From contig JALORC010000001.1 in the NCBI GenBank assembly GCA_025459175.1, positions 62,001 through 126,000 of the forward strand: a stretch of 64,000 nt of DNA, in the 5' to 3' direction. A program made the translations under genes and the position numbers. The notes under the pieces were generated by a model, which had not been told where the DNA came from, searched no databases, and worked only from the letters and a program-made list of their open reading frames with translations. Below, one piece after another: positions 34,165-42,259 of the stretch. Source of the DNA: Planctomycetota bacterium (lineage in GTDB: Bacteria; Planctomycetota; UBA1135; UBA2386). Every line of letters begins with the position of its first letter. Position 1 is the first letter of the stretch.

Positions 34165-36816
34165 TCAGTCCCCGACGCGCAGGCACAGCCCGGCGGTGAG
34201 ACTGATTTCGGGTAGGAACGACGACGCGGCCAGGTCGTAGACGCCGGCCTGCAGGCAGAACGAGAAGCCGCGCGCGTCGGGCAGCGCGGGCAATGGCAGG
34301 CCGAAGGCGCCACGGCCGTTGCTGTCGGTGAGCGTGCCGAGGATGAACAGCGGCACATCCAGCAGATAGCCACACGGCACGGCAACCGGCCCCGGCCCGA
34401 GCGCCACCGCGCACGCCGCGATCGACAGCGGGAAGGCGTCGACGACGACGATCTCGAAACCCGGATTCGGTTGCGTCGGCAGCCCCGGCAGGCCGCGCGT
34501 CTCGAGCCGCGGCTCGCGGCCCGCGGTGCCGGGACAACCGGGTCCGAACGTGGTGACCTGCGCCGTCGGCGAGCCGTGCAGCAGCGCGATACCACCGCGG
34601 TCCGGCTCGGCCACGATCAGGTCGTGGTACGGATCGCCGTCGAAGTCACCGGCGACCAGATCGACGGGTCCGGCGACGAGACTCATCGCGCCACCGCCGG
34701 CGAAGCCGGTCGCCGGCTCCCAGGCGCCGAACAGGGTGACCCGACCGGCCGAAGGATGCGCGACGAGCAGTTCGGGGCGCACCTGGCCCGACACGGCATC
34801 GCCATCGAGATCGGCCACACACAGCCGCGCCGGACCGCCCTCGAGCGGCTGGGCCGGCGCCGAGAACAACAGGCTCGGCCGGTTCTCGAACACCTTCAGG
34901 GCGCCGCGCTGGAACGGCAGCGCGCCGCCGGCGGCGGCGACCAGGAAGTCGCGGTCGCCATCGGCATCGAAGTCCGCGATCAGCACCTGGGCCGGGTTGG
35001 TCGGCACCGCGAACGGACTGCCGAGACTGGCCACGAACGAGCCGAACCCGTCGCCGCGCAGCCAGTGCAAGCGCCCGCTGCCGGGGCTGCCTTCGAGCAC
35101 CGCGAGATCGTTGTTGCCGTCGTCGTCGACGTCGCCGGCGGCGACCGACACGACCGCCTCGGTGAACGTCACCGGCAGCGCCGCGGTAGCCCACGCACCA
35201 CCCTTGCCGACGTTGCGGAACACCTCCGCGCGCCCCGCCACGAACGGCCACGCGCCCTGGTCCACGACGGTGATGTCGTCCAGGAAGTCGCTGTCCAGCC
35301 GCGCCGCCGCCACACCGGCCGGAGCGATGTGGTTCGGCAGCGACTGCTGGTGCAGCAGGCTCATGCCGCCCGCCCCGTCGTTGCCGAACACCCAGAATGC
35401 AGCACCGGCGGCCGCGGGCGGCAGCGGCGCCGTCACGGCGACCAGATCGAGGCCCGGCATCGCGTCGAACTCGCCGGTGGCGAGCGCGACCGGGCGCAGC
35501 CCCGCACCACCGAACGACACCAAGCCGATGAGGTAGCCGGTCGGCCGCCACCGCCCCACCGTGAGGCCGGCCCCATTGCCGACCAGATCGAGCGTCGCGA
35601 AGTCGGAGCGACCATCGGCATCGAAGTCGGCGCTGACGACCGCCACCGGCGCGCCGCCGCACACGATGCGCTCGAGGCCGCCGAGTTCGGACAGGCTGCT
35701 GACCGGCGCGAGGTCGACGTTGCCACCACCCGGGATCGCGACGCTGGTCGCGGTCGGCAGCACGCCGTAGCGATTCTGCGCCCATACGTTGAGCCCGGCG
35801 CTGTCGTCCCAGTATGGCATCGGATCGAACCGGCTGACCGGGAACAGCGCGTTGCCGGTGACCAGCAACCCGGTCACACCGCGCACGGCGACGGTGGTGT
35901 CGACGGCGGCGATGCGATTGTTGCGGATGCTGCCCGGTACGATCTGCGGCGGCGTGTGCCGCACGTCGATGCCGATCGCGGCGCGGGCGATGCGGTTGCC
36001 CTCGACGAGGCAGCCCGAGCCGTGCTGCTCGAGCCGCACGGCGGTGCCACCGGCACCACCGCAGTCGGTGATGCGCGACAGCCGGATCGAGCCTTGCGCG
36101 ACGTTCTGCAGCCACACGCCGACCTGGTCGCCGCTGCCGAGATACGGGGTCGGCCCCGCGATGTCGCACTCCTGCACGTCGATCTCGGCGCGCAGCGTGG
36201 CCCGGATCGCGGCGGAACCGAAGTTCACCAGCGCGCCATCGCGAACCACCAGCGAGGTCGGGTTGGCCGGCACGTCGCCGCGGACGGCGATGGCGTTCGC
36301 CGGCGTCGCACCGGGTACCGCCGGACGACAGTTGCGAACGACGACGTGGTCACAGACGACATCGACGCCACCGCGCAGATAGATGCCGGCGAGCTCACCG
36401 GCCGCCGGGGCCACGCTCTGTGCATCGATCGCCAGCGAGCGCACGTGGATGCGCGCGGTGCCACTGAGCAGCAGCCCGACGCGATGCGGCACGGCGACCG
36501 CGGCTCCGGCCCCGACCGGAACCAGCGGGATCGTCGACGAGCTGTGCGGCCGCAAGATCGTCGTCGCGGCGCCATCACCCTGCAGCACCAGGTCCTTGGT
36601 GCCGAGCTGCACGATGCCCTGTTCGTTGCCGTAGACACCGGCGTGCAGGAACAGCGTGCTGCCCGGCGCCGCGACCGCCGCCGCGTGGTTGATGGTCCGG
36701 AACGGACTCGCGATCGTGCCGGCGCCGGTATCGCTACCGCCCGGGGCAATGTGAATCTGGGCCCCCGCGCATGCAGCGATGCTGAGCGTCCAAACTGCCG
36801 TGGCGAGCGGATTCAT
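34165..36816 (-). CDS. Exported beta-helix plus seven-repeat FG-GAP/VCBS propeller protein, paralog of the 31452 gene (883 aa)
   Basis: The architecture equals that of the gene downstream: signal peptide (MNPLATAVWTLSIAACAGAQ), a DUF1565-type opening (IHIAPGGSDTGAGTIASPF), and a beta-helix with coils such as VRDGALVNFGSAAIRA. Seven propeller repeats start near residue 400: FDADGRSDF, FDAMPGLDL, LDSDFLDDI, VDDDGNNDL, FDADGDRDF, a longer LDGDAVSGQ copy, and FDGDPYHDL. The C-terminal module opens FGPGCPG near 757 and ends TAGLCLRVGD. The two proteins share domain order and many aligned motifs but little long identity, so the duplication is old. It is the first gene of the pair. The 267 bases upstream, before the next reverse-strand stop, should hold the promoter; I see no distinct motif. 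Confidence 0.85.
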   Translation of the reverse strand: MNPLATAVWTLSIAACAGAQIHIAPGGSDTGAGTIASPFRTINHAAAVAAPGSTLFLHAGVYGNEQGIVQLGTKDLVLQGDGAATTILRPHSSSTIPLVPVGAGAAVAVPHRVGLLLSGTARIHVRSLAIDAQSVAPAAGELAGIYLRGGVDVVCDHVVVRNCRPAVPGATPANAIAVRGDVPANPTSLVVRDGALVNFGSAAIRATLRAEIDVQECDIAGPTPYLGSGDQVGVWLQNVAQGSIRLSRITDCGGAGGTAVRLEQHGSGCLVEGNRIARAAIGIDVRHTPPQIVPGSIRNNRIAAVDTTVAVRGVTGLLVTGNALFPVSRFDPMPYWDDSAGLNVWAQNRYGVLPTATSVAIPGGGNVDLAPVSSLSELGGLERIVCGGAPVAVVSADFDADGRSDFATLDLVGNGAGLTVGRWRPTGYLIGLVSFGGAGLRPVALATGEFDAMPGLDLVAVTAPLPPAAAGAAFWVFGNDGAGGMSLLHQQSLPNHIAPAGVAAARLDSDFLDDITVVDQGAWPFVAGRAEVFRNVGKGGAWATAALPVTFTEAVVSVAAGDVDDDGNNDLAVLEGSPGSGRLHWLRGDGFGSFVASLGSPFAVPTNPAQVLIADFDADGDRDFLVAAAGGALPFQRGALKVFENRPSLLFSAPAQPLEGGPARLCVADLDGDAVSGQVRPELLVAHPSAGRVTLFGAWEPATGFAGGGAMSLVAGPVDLVAGDFDGDPYHDLIVAEPDRGGIALLHGSPTAQVTTFGPGCPGTAGREPRLETRGLPGLPTQPNPGFEIVVVDAFPLSIAACAVALGPGPVAVPCGYLLDVPLFILGTLTDSNGRGAFGLPLPALPDARGFSFCLQAGVYDLAASSFLPEISLTAGLCLRVGD

Positions 36817-37083
36817 GGCGATGCAGTCCTTCGGTGTCTTCTTCGATGCACGGCCCACACGGTGTCGCGAGGGTGTTCCCGTAGCGGCGGGCCAGGCGAG
36901 GCCGCACCGCTTCTCAACGCGCGCTGTGATAGCCGTAGCGAGCGCGATGTCCAGCTTCTGCTGACTGCGGTCGACAATTCCCCACGCCATGGCCGAGGAC
37001 GGGCTGACCAGGACGGAGTGGCGGCGCGCATCGGCTCGACGGTCGAGCGGATGCCGCGCGAACGGAACCTGCGGCGCGAGCGA

Positions 37084-37605
37084 TCAGCGCTTGCCGGCGC
37101 GCAGCAGCGCACCGACCGCGACCAGCACGAACGACGCGAGCCACAGGAAGTAGCCGGCGCGGTAGATCTCGAACGGGTTCTGGTCAGCGAGGTAGATCCA
37201 GCTCGCGTCGGCGACCGCGGCCGCCAGCAACACGAGCCCGATCGCGAGCGGCAATCGCCGCGCGGCCACGAGCAGCAGCCCCGCCAACATCAGCACGTTG
37301 GTGAGGCAGGTCGCACCGAGCAGATACTGCTTCCAGCGGTCGTCCTCGGGCAACGGCGAATCGGTCGCGGTCAGCAGATGCCACGCGAACTTGCAGGCGC
37401 TCCAGCCGGGCAACCAGTCCGGCCCCGACATCGCGCCGAGCATGCCCTCCGCCTGCGCGCCGAGCCGTTGGCCCCAGCCGGGCAGCGCGCCGAACAGCTC
37501 TTGCCCCTTGTAGGCAGGCACCAGCCACGACACCGCGAACAGCACCGCGCCGACCAGCAGCAGCCGACCGCCGAGGTCGCCGCTGCCCTTCTTGCTCTTG
37601 CCCAT
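37084..37605 (-). CDS. Small four-helix membrane protein (173 aa)
   Basis: After a lysine-rich start (MGKSKKGSGD) come four hydrophobic helices at about residues 14-30, 98-114, 117-138 and 147-168. The first two are joined by a large extracytoplasmic loop rich in glycine and tryptophan (LPGWGQRLGA, GPDWLPGWSACKF). The tail is basic. I recognise no family. The positive-inside pattern predicts both ends in the cytoplasm. It lies 141 bases after the LplT-Aas gene on the same strand, behind a hairpin, so it is probably transcribed separately. Confidence 0.62.
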   Translation of the reverse strand: MGKSKKGSGDLGGRLLLVGAVLFAVSWLVPAYKGQELFGALPGWGQRLGAQAEGMLGAMSGPDWLPGWSACKFAWHLLTATDSPLPEDDRWKQYLLGATCLTNVLMLAGLLLVAARRLPLAIGLVLLAAAVADASWIYLADQNPFEIYRAGYFLWLASFVLVAVGALLRAGKR

Positions 37606-37706
37606 GGGTTGATTGCCGCTCGCTGCACGCGAAGCGGCGCCGGCATGCTGCCGTTCGTGCTCGCCGTCGTCCAGCGTGCGTCGGAACGGCCGTCAGATAC
37701 GCCGAC

Positions 37707-37737
37707 GCCGCTGCGGCTCCACCATGGAGCGAGCGGC
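37707..37737 (-). terminator. Two-tier hairpin after the LplT-Aas gene
   Basis: An outer stem GCCGCT/AGCGGC and an inner stem GCTCCA/TGGAGC are separated by a small internal loop, with a three-base apical loop. It begins nine bases after the stop of the large reverse-strand gene. There is no T-run. Confidence 0.45.
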
Positions 37738-37746
37738 AAGAGCCCC

Positions 37747-40700
37747 TCACCCCTCGCCCACCGCCTGCAGACACAGCTCCTTCACCTTGCGCAGATCCAG
37801 CTTGCCGGTCCCCAGCACCGGCAACGCGGCCACCGGCACGAACTGATCGACGCGCGGCACGAACAGCGGCGGCAGCCCGCGCCCGCCCATCTTCTTCACC
37901 ACCTCGACCAGCGTCGGCGGATCGAGCACCGTCAACACCATCAGCCGCTCGCCCTTCTTCGCGTCGGGCACACCACACACCGCGAACGCGCGCTCCGGCC
38001 GCCCGCTGCACGCCTGCAGGTGTTCCTCGACCACGCCGTGCGGCACCATCTCACCGCCGATCTTGCTGAACCGCGACAGGCGATCGGTCAGGAACAAGAA
38101 CCCGTCGTCGTCGAGCCGGCCGATGTCGCCGGTGATGTAGCAGCCCTCGTGCAGCGCCGCCGTGGTCAGGTCCGGGCGACCGAGATAGCCCTGCATCACG
38201 TTGGCACCGCGCACCAGCACCAGCCCGCTCTCGCCGATCGGCTTGTCGACCTTGGTCTCCGGATCGACGATGCGCACCACGACACCCGGCAGCGGCCGGC
38301 CGACCGAACCGCGCCGCACGCCGGCCTGATAGAAGCCCGCCGCGCGGTAACCCGGCGCGCTGATCGCGACCGCCGGCGACGTCTCGGTCGCGCCGTAGCC
38401 CTGGATCGGCGTGATGCCGAAGCGATCGGCGAACGCGGCGGCGAGCTCTTCGGTCAGCTTCTCGGCGCCGGTCAGCACGATGCGCAGCGACCCGAACTGG
38501 CCCGGCTCGCAGCGCCGCTGGTAGAGCTGCAGGAACGTCGGCGTCGCCAACAGGATCGTCGCGCGCTGCTTCGCGACCAGTTCGCCGATCGCCGCGGCAT
38601 CGAGCGGGTTGGGGTGGAACACGATGCCCGCGCCCTGCTGGATCGCGTACCACAGCGCCATGTTGCCGAACGAGTGGAACAGCGGCAGCACGCCGACCAG
38701 CCGATCGCGGTGATCGAGCGGGATCAGCTGCGCGATGCCGTCGCAGTTGGACTGCACGTTGCCGTGCGACAGCATCACGCCCTTCGGCTCGCCGGTGCTG
38801 CCGCTGCTGAACAGGATCGTCGCGATGTCGCCCCGCTGCACGCGCTTGCTCGCACCACACGCGCGCTCGAGGGCGCCGATCGGCAGCAGCAGACCGCGCA
38901 ACAGTGCGCCGAGCCGTTCGAACCGACCGATGCCGGCCAGCACGTCCTCGAGGCACAGCAGCGTGACGCCGGCCGGGATCGTCACCTTGATGCGCTCGAG
39001 GAACGCGCGCGAGCTGACGATCGTGCGCAGTCCCGCCTGGGCGACCGCCGAGTCGAACGCGTTCTGGCCGACGGTGAAGTTCAGCGACACCGCGGTGCGC
39101 CCCGACAGGCTCGCCGCGATCGCCGCCAACGCTCCGCCGATCGACGGCGGCAACATCAGCCCCACGTTCTGCTGGCCGGCCCACGGCTGCCGCAGCCGCC
39201 GCGCCAGCACGATCGCCGCCGCCAGCACCGCACCGCGCGAGAGACGCTTGCCCTGGCTGTCGAGCAGGCACGGCTGCAGCGGCCGGCGCCGCACCGCGCG
39301 CACGAAGCCCACGTGCAGCGGCCGCAGTTCCTCGGCGCGCAGCCGGAACGCCGCTTCGCCGAGGTGATCGACCGCGCGCCGCACTTCGACCGGCGGCGTC
39401 GCCGACGGCATCGGCACGCCGAACGACACCGTGACCGGGCACGGCACCTTGGTCGGCCACAGCTGCACGCGACCCTGGCGCGCGCTGCCGAACGAGCCGT
39501 AGACGCGGTCGAGGTGCACCGGCACCACCGGATTGCTGCGCCCCTTCAGGATCCGCTGCATGCCGCGCCGGAACGGCAGCGTGCTGCCCATGCGGCTGAT
39601 CTCGCCCTCGGCGAACAGGCACACCAGTTCGCCCTGGTCGAGCGCCTGGCCGGCCTCGCGCAGCGCCTTCAGCAGCACGCGCGGGCCGCCGCTCTGCGCG
39701 ATCGGGATCGCGCGCAGCGCCGCCAGGAACGGCTTCAGGTACGGGCGTTCGTACCAGTACTGCTCGACGACGAACCGGATCGGCCGATCGGTCGCCGCGA
39801 TCACGAACAGCGCGTCGAGGAACGACACGTGGTTGGGCACCAGCAGCGCGCCGCCCTGCTGCGGCACGTGGCTCTGGCCCACCAACCGCAGCCGATACAG
39901 CGTGCGCGTCAGCAGCACCACGCACAGCCGCAGCAGCGCCTCCGGCAGCAGCCAGATCGCCCAGACCGTCGCCAGCAGCGTGATCGCCGCGGCGATCAAC
40001 AGGATCTGGCCGCAATCACACCCGAGCCGCGCCAACAGCAGGCAACCGAGGTTGCCGGCCAAGATGCCGGCGAACGACACGCAGTTGACCAGCGCGATGA
40101 TGGCGCCGCGGCGCGCCGGCGGCGCCTTCCACTGCACCAGCGCGTTCAACGGCACCACGACCAGACCGCTGGCGACACCGAGCAGCGTCATCCAGCCGAA
40201 CGTGCCGAACCAGCCCGGCATGAACAGGCCGAGCATCGCGGTGCCGAACGCGAGGCCGAGCGCCCCGAGCGGGATCAGGCCGACCTCGACGACGCCGCGC
40301 GACAACCGGCCGGCGAGCCACGCGCCGAAGCCGACGCCGACCGCGAACAGCGCGTACGGCACGCCCGCGTACTGGTCCGAGAAGCCCAGCACCTGCTTGC
40401 CGTAGACCAGCACGTCCTGGCCGAGCAGCGAGGCGAGGCCCCAGAACGCCACCGAACCCAGCGTCGCCAGCCACAGCGTGCGATCGCCTCGCAGCGCGCG
40501 CCACGCACCGCCGAGCACCTGGCCGAACGGTTCGGCCGCAGCTCCGGACGGCGCGGTGCGCGGCACCGCCAGCGCGCCGACGAAGCCGACCGCGGCGAGC
40601 ACCGTCAGCACCACGCCGACCCACCAGATGCCGACGCCGTGGCCCTGGATCTTCTCGAGCAGCACGCCGCCGGCGGCGGTGCCGAGCACGATGGCGACGA

Positions 40701-41166
40701 AGCTGGCGCCCTCGAGCCGCCCGTTCGCGGCCGCCAGGCGGTCGTGCGGCAGCAGTTCGGGCAGGATGCCGTACTTGCCCGGCGCGAACAGCGCGCTCTG
40801 CAGCCCCATGCCGGCGAGCACCGCGAGTGGCACCCAGCCGACCGGTGCCACCGCCAGCGCCCAGGTGCCGAGCGCCATCAGCAGCACCTCGAGCGCCTTG
40901 GTCCAGACGATCAGGTCGCGTTTGCCGACCCGGTCGCCGAGCGCCATCGCCGGCAGCGAGCCGAGCATCAGCGGCAGCGTGAAGACGACGAACGCCAGCG
41001 TGGTCTCGTACTGGGACGCGGCCTCGTCGCCCTTGTCCACCGTCGCCAATGCCAACAGCAGCACCACCATCTTGAAGGCGTTGTCGTTGAAGGCGCCGAG
41101 GAACTGCGCCAGCAGCAGGCCGCCGAGCGGGTGACGCGGCGCGGTGGACGAGGAGGTCATGGTCAT
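37747..41166 (-). CDS. aas: Three-domain LplT-Aas: lysophospholipid flippase, 2-acyl-GPE acyltransferase and acyl-ACP ligase (1139 aa)
   Basis: The product combines three activities that recycle lysophospholipids. Residues 1-410 are a twelve-helix MFS transporter of the LplT type (FLGAFNDNAFKM, KYGILPELLP). Residues 430-620 are a PlsC-type acyltransferase with the catalytic HX4D at H446-D451 (NHVSFLD) and the FAEGEISR substrate loop near 520. Residues 635-1139 are an adenylate-forming ligase with the P-loop FSSGSTGEPKG at 786-796, then GYGATETSP and TGDIGRLDDDG. In E. coli these are two genes, lplT and aas; the fused form is known in other bacteria. The start may be ATG 41166 or 41160. A LysR-type gene diverges 88 bases away with a T-N11-A box between, so lipid or fatty-acid level probably controls it. 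Confidence 0.9.
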   Translation of the reverse strand: MTMTSSSTAPRHPLGGLLLAQFLGAFNDNAFKMVVLLLALATVDKGDEAASQYETTLAFVVFTLPLMLGSLPAMALGDRVGKRDLIVWTKALEVLLMALGTWALAVAPVGWVPLAVLAGMGLQSALFAPGKYGILPELLPHDRLAAANGRLEGASFVAIVLGTAAGGVLLEKIQGHGVGIWWVGVVLTVLAAVGFVGALAVPRTAPSGAAAEPFGQVLGGAWRALRGDRTLWLATLGSVAFWGLASLLGQDVLVYGKQVLGFSDQYAGVPYALFAVGVGFGAWLAGRLSRGVVEVGLIPLGALGLAFGTAMLGLFMPGWFGTFGWMTLLGVASGLVVVPLNALVQWKAPPARRGAIIALVNCVSFAGILAGNLGCLLLARLGCDCGQILLIAAAITLLATVWAIWLLPEALLRLCVVLLTRTLYRLRLVGQSHVPQQGGALLVPNHVSFLDALFVIAATDRPIRFVVEQYWYERPYLKPFLAALRAIPIAQSGGPRVLLKALREAGQALDQGELVCLFAEGEISRMGSTLPFRRGMQRILKGRSNPVVPVHLDRVYGSFGSARQGRVQLWPTKVPCPVTVSFGVPMPSATPPVEVRRAVDHLGEAAFRLRAEELRPLHVGFVRAVRRRPLQPCLLDSQGKRLSRGAVLAAAIVLARRLRQPWAGQQNVGLMLPPSIGGALAAIAASLSGRTAVSLNFTVGQNAFDSAVAQAGLRTIVSSRAFLERIKVTIPAGVTLLCLEDVLAGIGRFERLGALLRGLLLPIGALERACGASKRVQRGDIATILFSSGSTGEPKGVMLSHGNVQSNCDGIAQLIPLDHRDRLVGVLPLFHSFGNMALWYAIQQGAGIVFHPNPLDAAAIGELVAKQRATILLATPTFLQLYQRRCEPGQFGSLRIVLTGAEKLTEELAAAFADRFGITPIQGYGATETSPAVAISAPGYRAAGFYQAGVRRGSVGRPLPGVVVRIVDPETKVDKPIGESGLVLVRGANVMQGYLGRPDLTTAALHEGCYITGDIGRLDDDGFLFLTDRLSRFSKIGGEMVPHGVVEEHLQACSGRPERAFAVCGVPDAKKGERLMVLTVLDPPTLVEVVKKMGGRGLPPLFVPRVDQFVPVAALPVLGTGKLDLRKVKELCLQAVGEG

Positions 41167-41227
41167 GGATCGGGCTCCGGGACAGCCGAACTATCGCCCG
41201 GACCACCGTGCAGCCGCAGGAACTCGT

Positions 41228-41246
41228 GCTTGTGGCACTGATAAGC
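41228..41246. promoter_or_regulatory. Candidate LysR-type operator (T-N11-A)
   Basis: GCTTGT and ATAAGC form an imperfect inverted repeat with one mismatch around a seven-base centre, giving the T-N11-A pattern (T41231, A41243) typical of LysR regulators. It lies eight bases before the lysR start and 61 bases before the divergent aas start, so binding would repress lysR and could activate aas. Confidence 0.45.
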
Positions 41247-41254
41247 TGCGCTTC

Positions 41255-42178
41255 ATGATCGATCTGCACCGCCTGGTGGGCTTCCACCTGGTCGCCACCC
41301 AGGGTGGCTACGCCCGCGCCGCCCGCGCCGCCGACTACCCGATCACCCAACCAGCCCTGCACCAGCAGGTGAAGAAGCTCGAGGCCGAGGTCGGCCTGCA
41401 GCTGCTCGAACGCATCGGCAAGGACCAGATGCGCCCGACCCCGGCCGGCGCCCACCTGCTCGCGTTCGTCGCCCCGTTCCTGCGCGACCTGCCCGCCGTG
41501 GTGAATCGGCTGCGCACCGGCGAGTTCGACGGCACACTGTCGATCCGCGCCGAGTCCCTGCTGATCCGGCAACTGCTGCCGCCGTGGCTGCTGGCGCTGC
41601 GCAAACAGCGGCCGCACTGCCAGCTGAACCTGCAGGAACTGGTGGTGACCGACCTCGCCGCACTGCGCACCGGCGCCTGCGACGCGATGCTGACGTGGCT
41701 GCCCGAGGTGCCCGACGACATCGCCAGCCAGCAGGTGGCGACCCTGCACGCGTGCCTCGTGGTGCCGCGCGACCGCGCGCGCTCGGCGACCAGGCCACCG
41801 GCGTTCGCCCAGCTCGCCGACCTGCCGTTCCTCGCCTATCCCGAGGGCACCCGGCCGCAGGCGCTGCAGATGCAGGCGCTGGCGGGCGTCGGCGTGGCGC
41901 CGGCCCAGATGATCCGGCTCGACACTGCCGATGCGATACTGGGTTACGTCGAGTCGGGGCTCGGCTGGTCGCTGGTGCCGAGCCTGGACCCGAACGGACC
42001 GCCCGGGCGCCGGCTGTGGGCGTTTCCGTGGGGGCGCCCGCGTGCGACGTTCCCGGTCTGGCTGCTGTGGCGGAAGGACGCTCCGGAGAGCCCGATGCTC
42101 GATGCGCTGATCGGCACGGCGCCGCGAGTGGAGAATCGGGCCGGCGGTGGCTCGGCGGCCCGCCCCGGGAGCCGGTGA
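41255..42178 (+). CDS. LysR-family transcriptional regulator (307 aa)
   Basis: The N-terminal winged helix-turn-helix spans about residues 1-62: LHRLVGFHLVATQGGYARAA then ITQPALHQQVKKLEAEVGL and LLER, with the usual TPAG near residue 73. The rest is a periplasmic-binding-like effector domain (about 90-290). A slightly shifted recognition helix, with YPITQPALHQQ where most have fSQPAlSrq, is unusual but keeps the core. It is transcribed divergently from the LplT-Aas gene with only 88 bases between starts, the normal arrangement for a LysR protein and its target. The effector could be a fatty acid or lysophospholipid, which is inference from that gene. A pair of complementary octamers follows the stop. 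Confidence 0.9.
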   Translation: MIDLHRLVGFHLVATQGGYARAARAADYPITQPALHQQVKKLEAEVGLQLLERIGKDQMRPTPAGAHLLAFVAPFLRDLPAVVNRLRTGEFDGTLSIRAESLLIRQLLPPWLLALRKQRPHCQLNLQELVVTDLAALRTGACDAMLTWLPEVPDDIASQQVATLHACLVVPRDRARSATRPPAFAQLADLPFLAYPEGTRPQALQMQALAGVGVAPAQMIRLDTADAILGYVESGLGWSLVPSLDPNGPPGRRLWAFPWGRPRATFPVWLLWRKDAPESPMLDALIGTAPRVENRAGGGSAARPGSR

Positions 42179-42188
42179 CCTGCCCCCG

Positions 42189-42224
42189 GGTCGCGGACTA
42201 TCGCCCTGCTGTCCACCCGCGACC
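42189..42224 (+). terminator. Long-loop inverted repeat after lysR
   Basis: GGTCGCGG and CCGCGACC are perfect complements separated by 20 bases, 10 bases after the lysR stop. The long loop weakens the terminator case, and it could instead be part of the leader of the exported-protein gene that starts at 42260. Confidence 0.3.
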
Positions 42225-42259
42225 GGACTCGGACTCGGCACCCCACCCAGGGATCCACG

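Noticed and set aside
34471-41241. A stop-free frame of 2256 codons on the forward strand
   Set aside because: It runs antisense to the beta-helix and LplT-Aas genes, which have clear domains and signal peptides. Its translation is Arg-, Gln- and His-rich without domains; it results from high GC in third positions.
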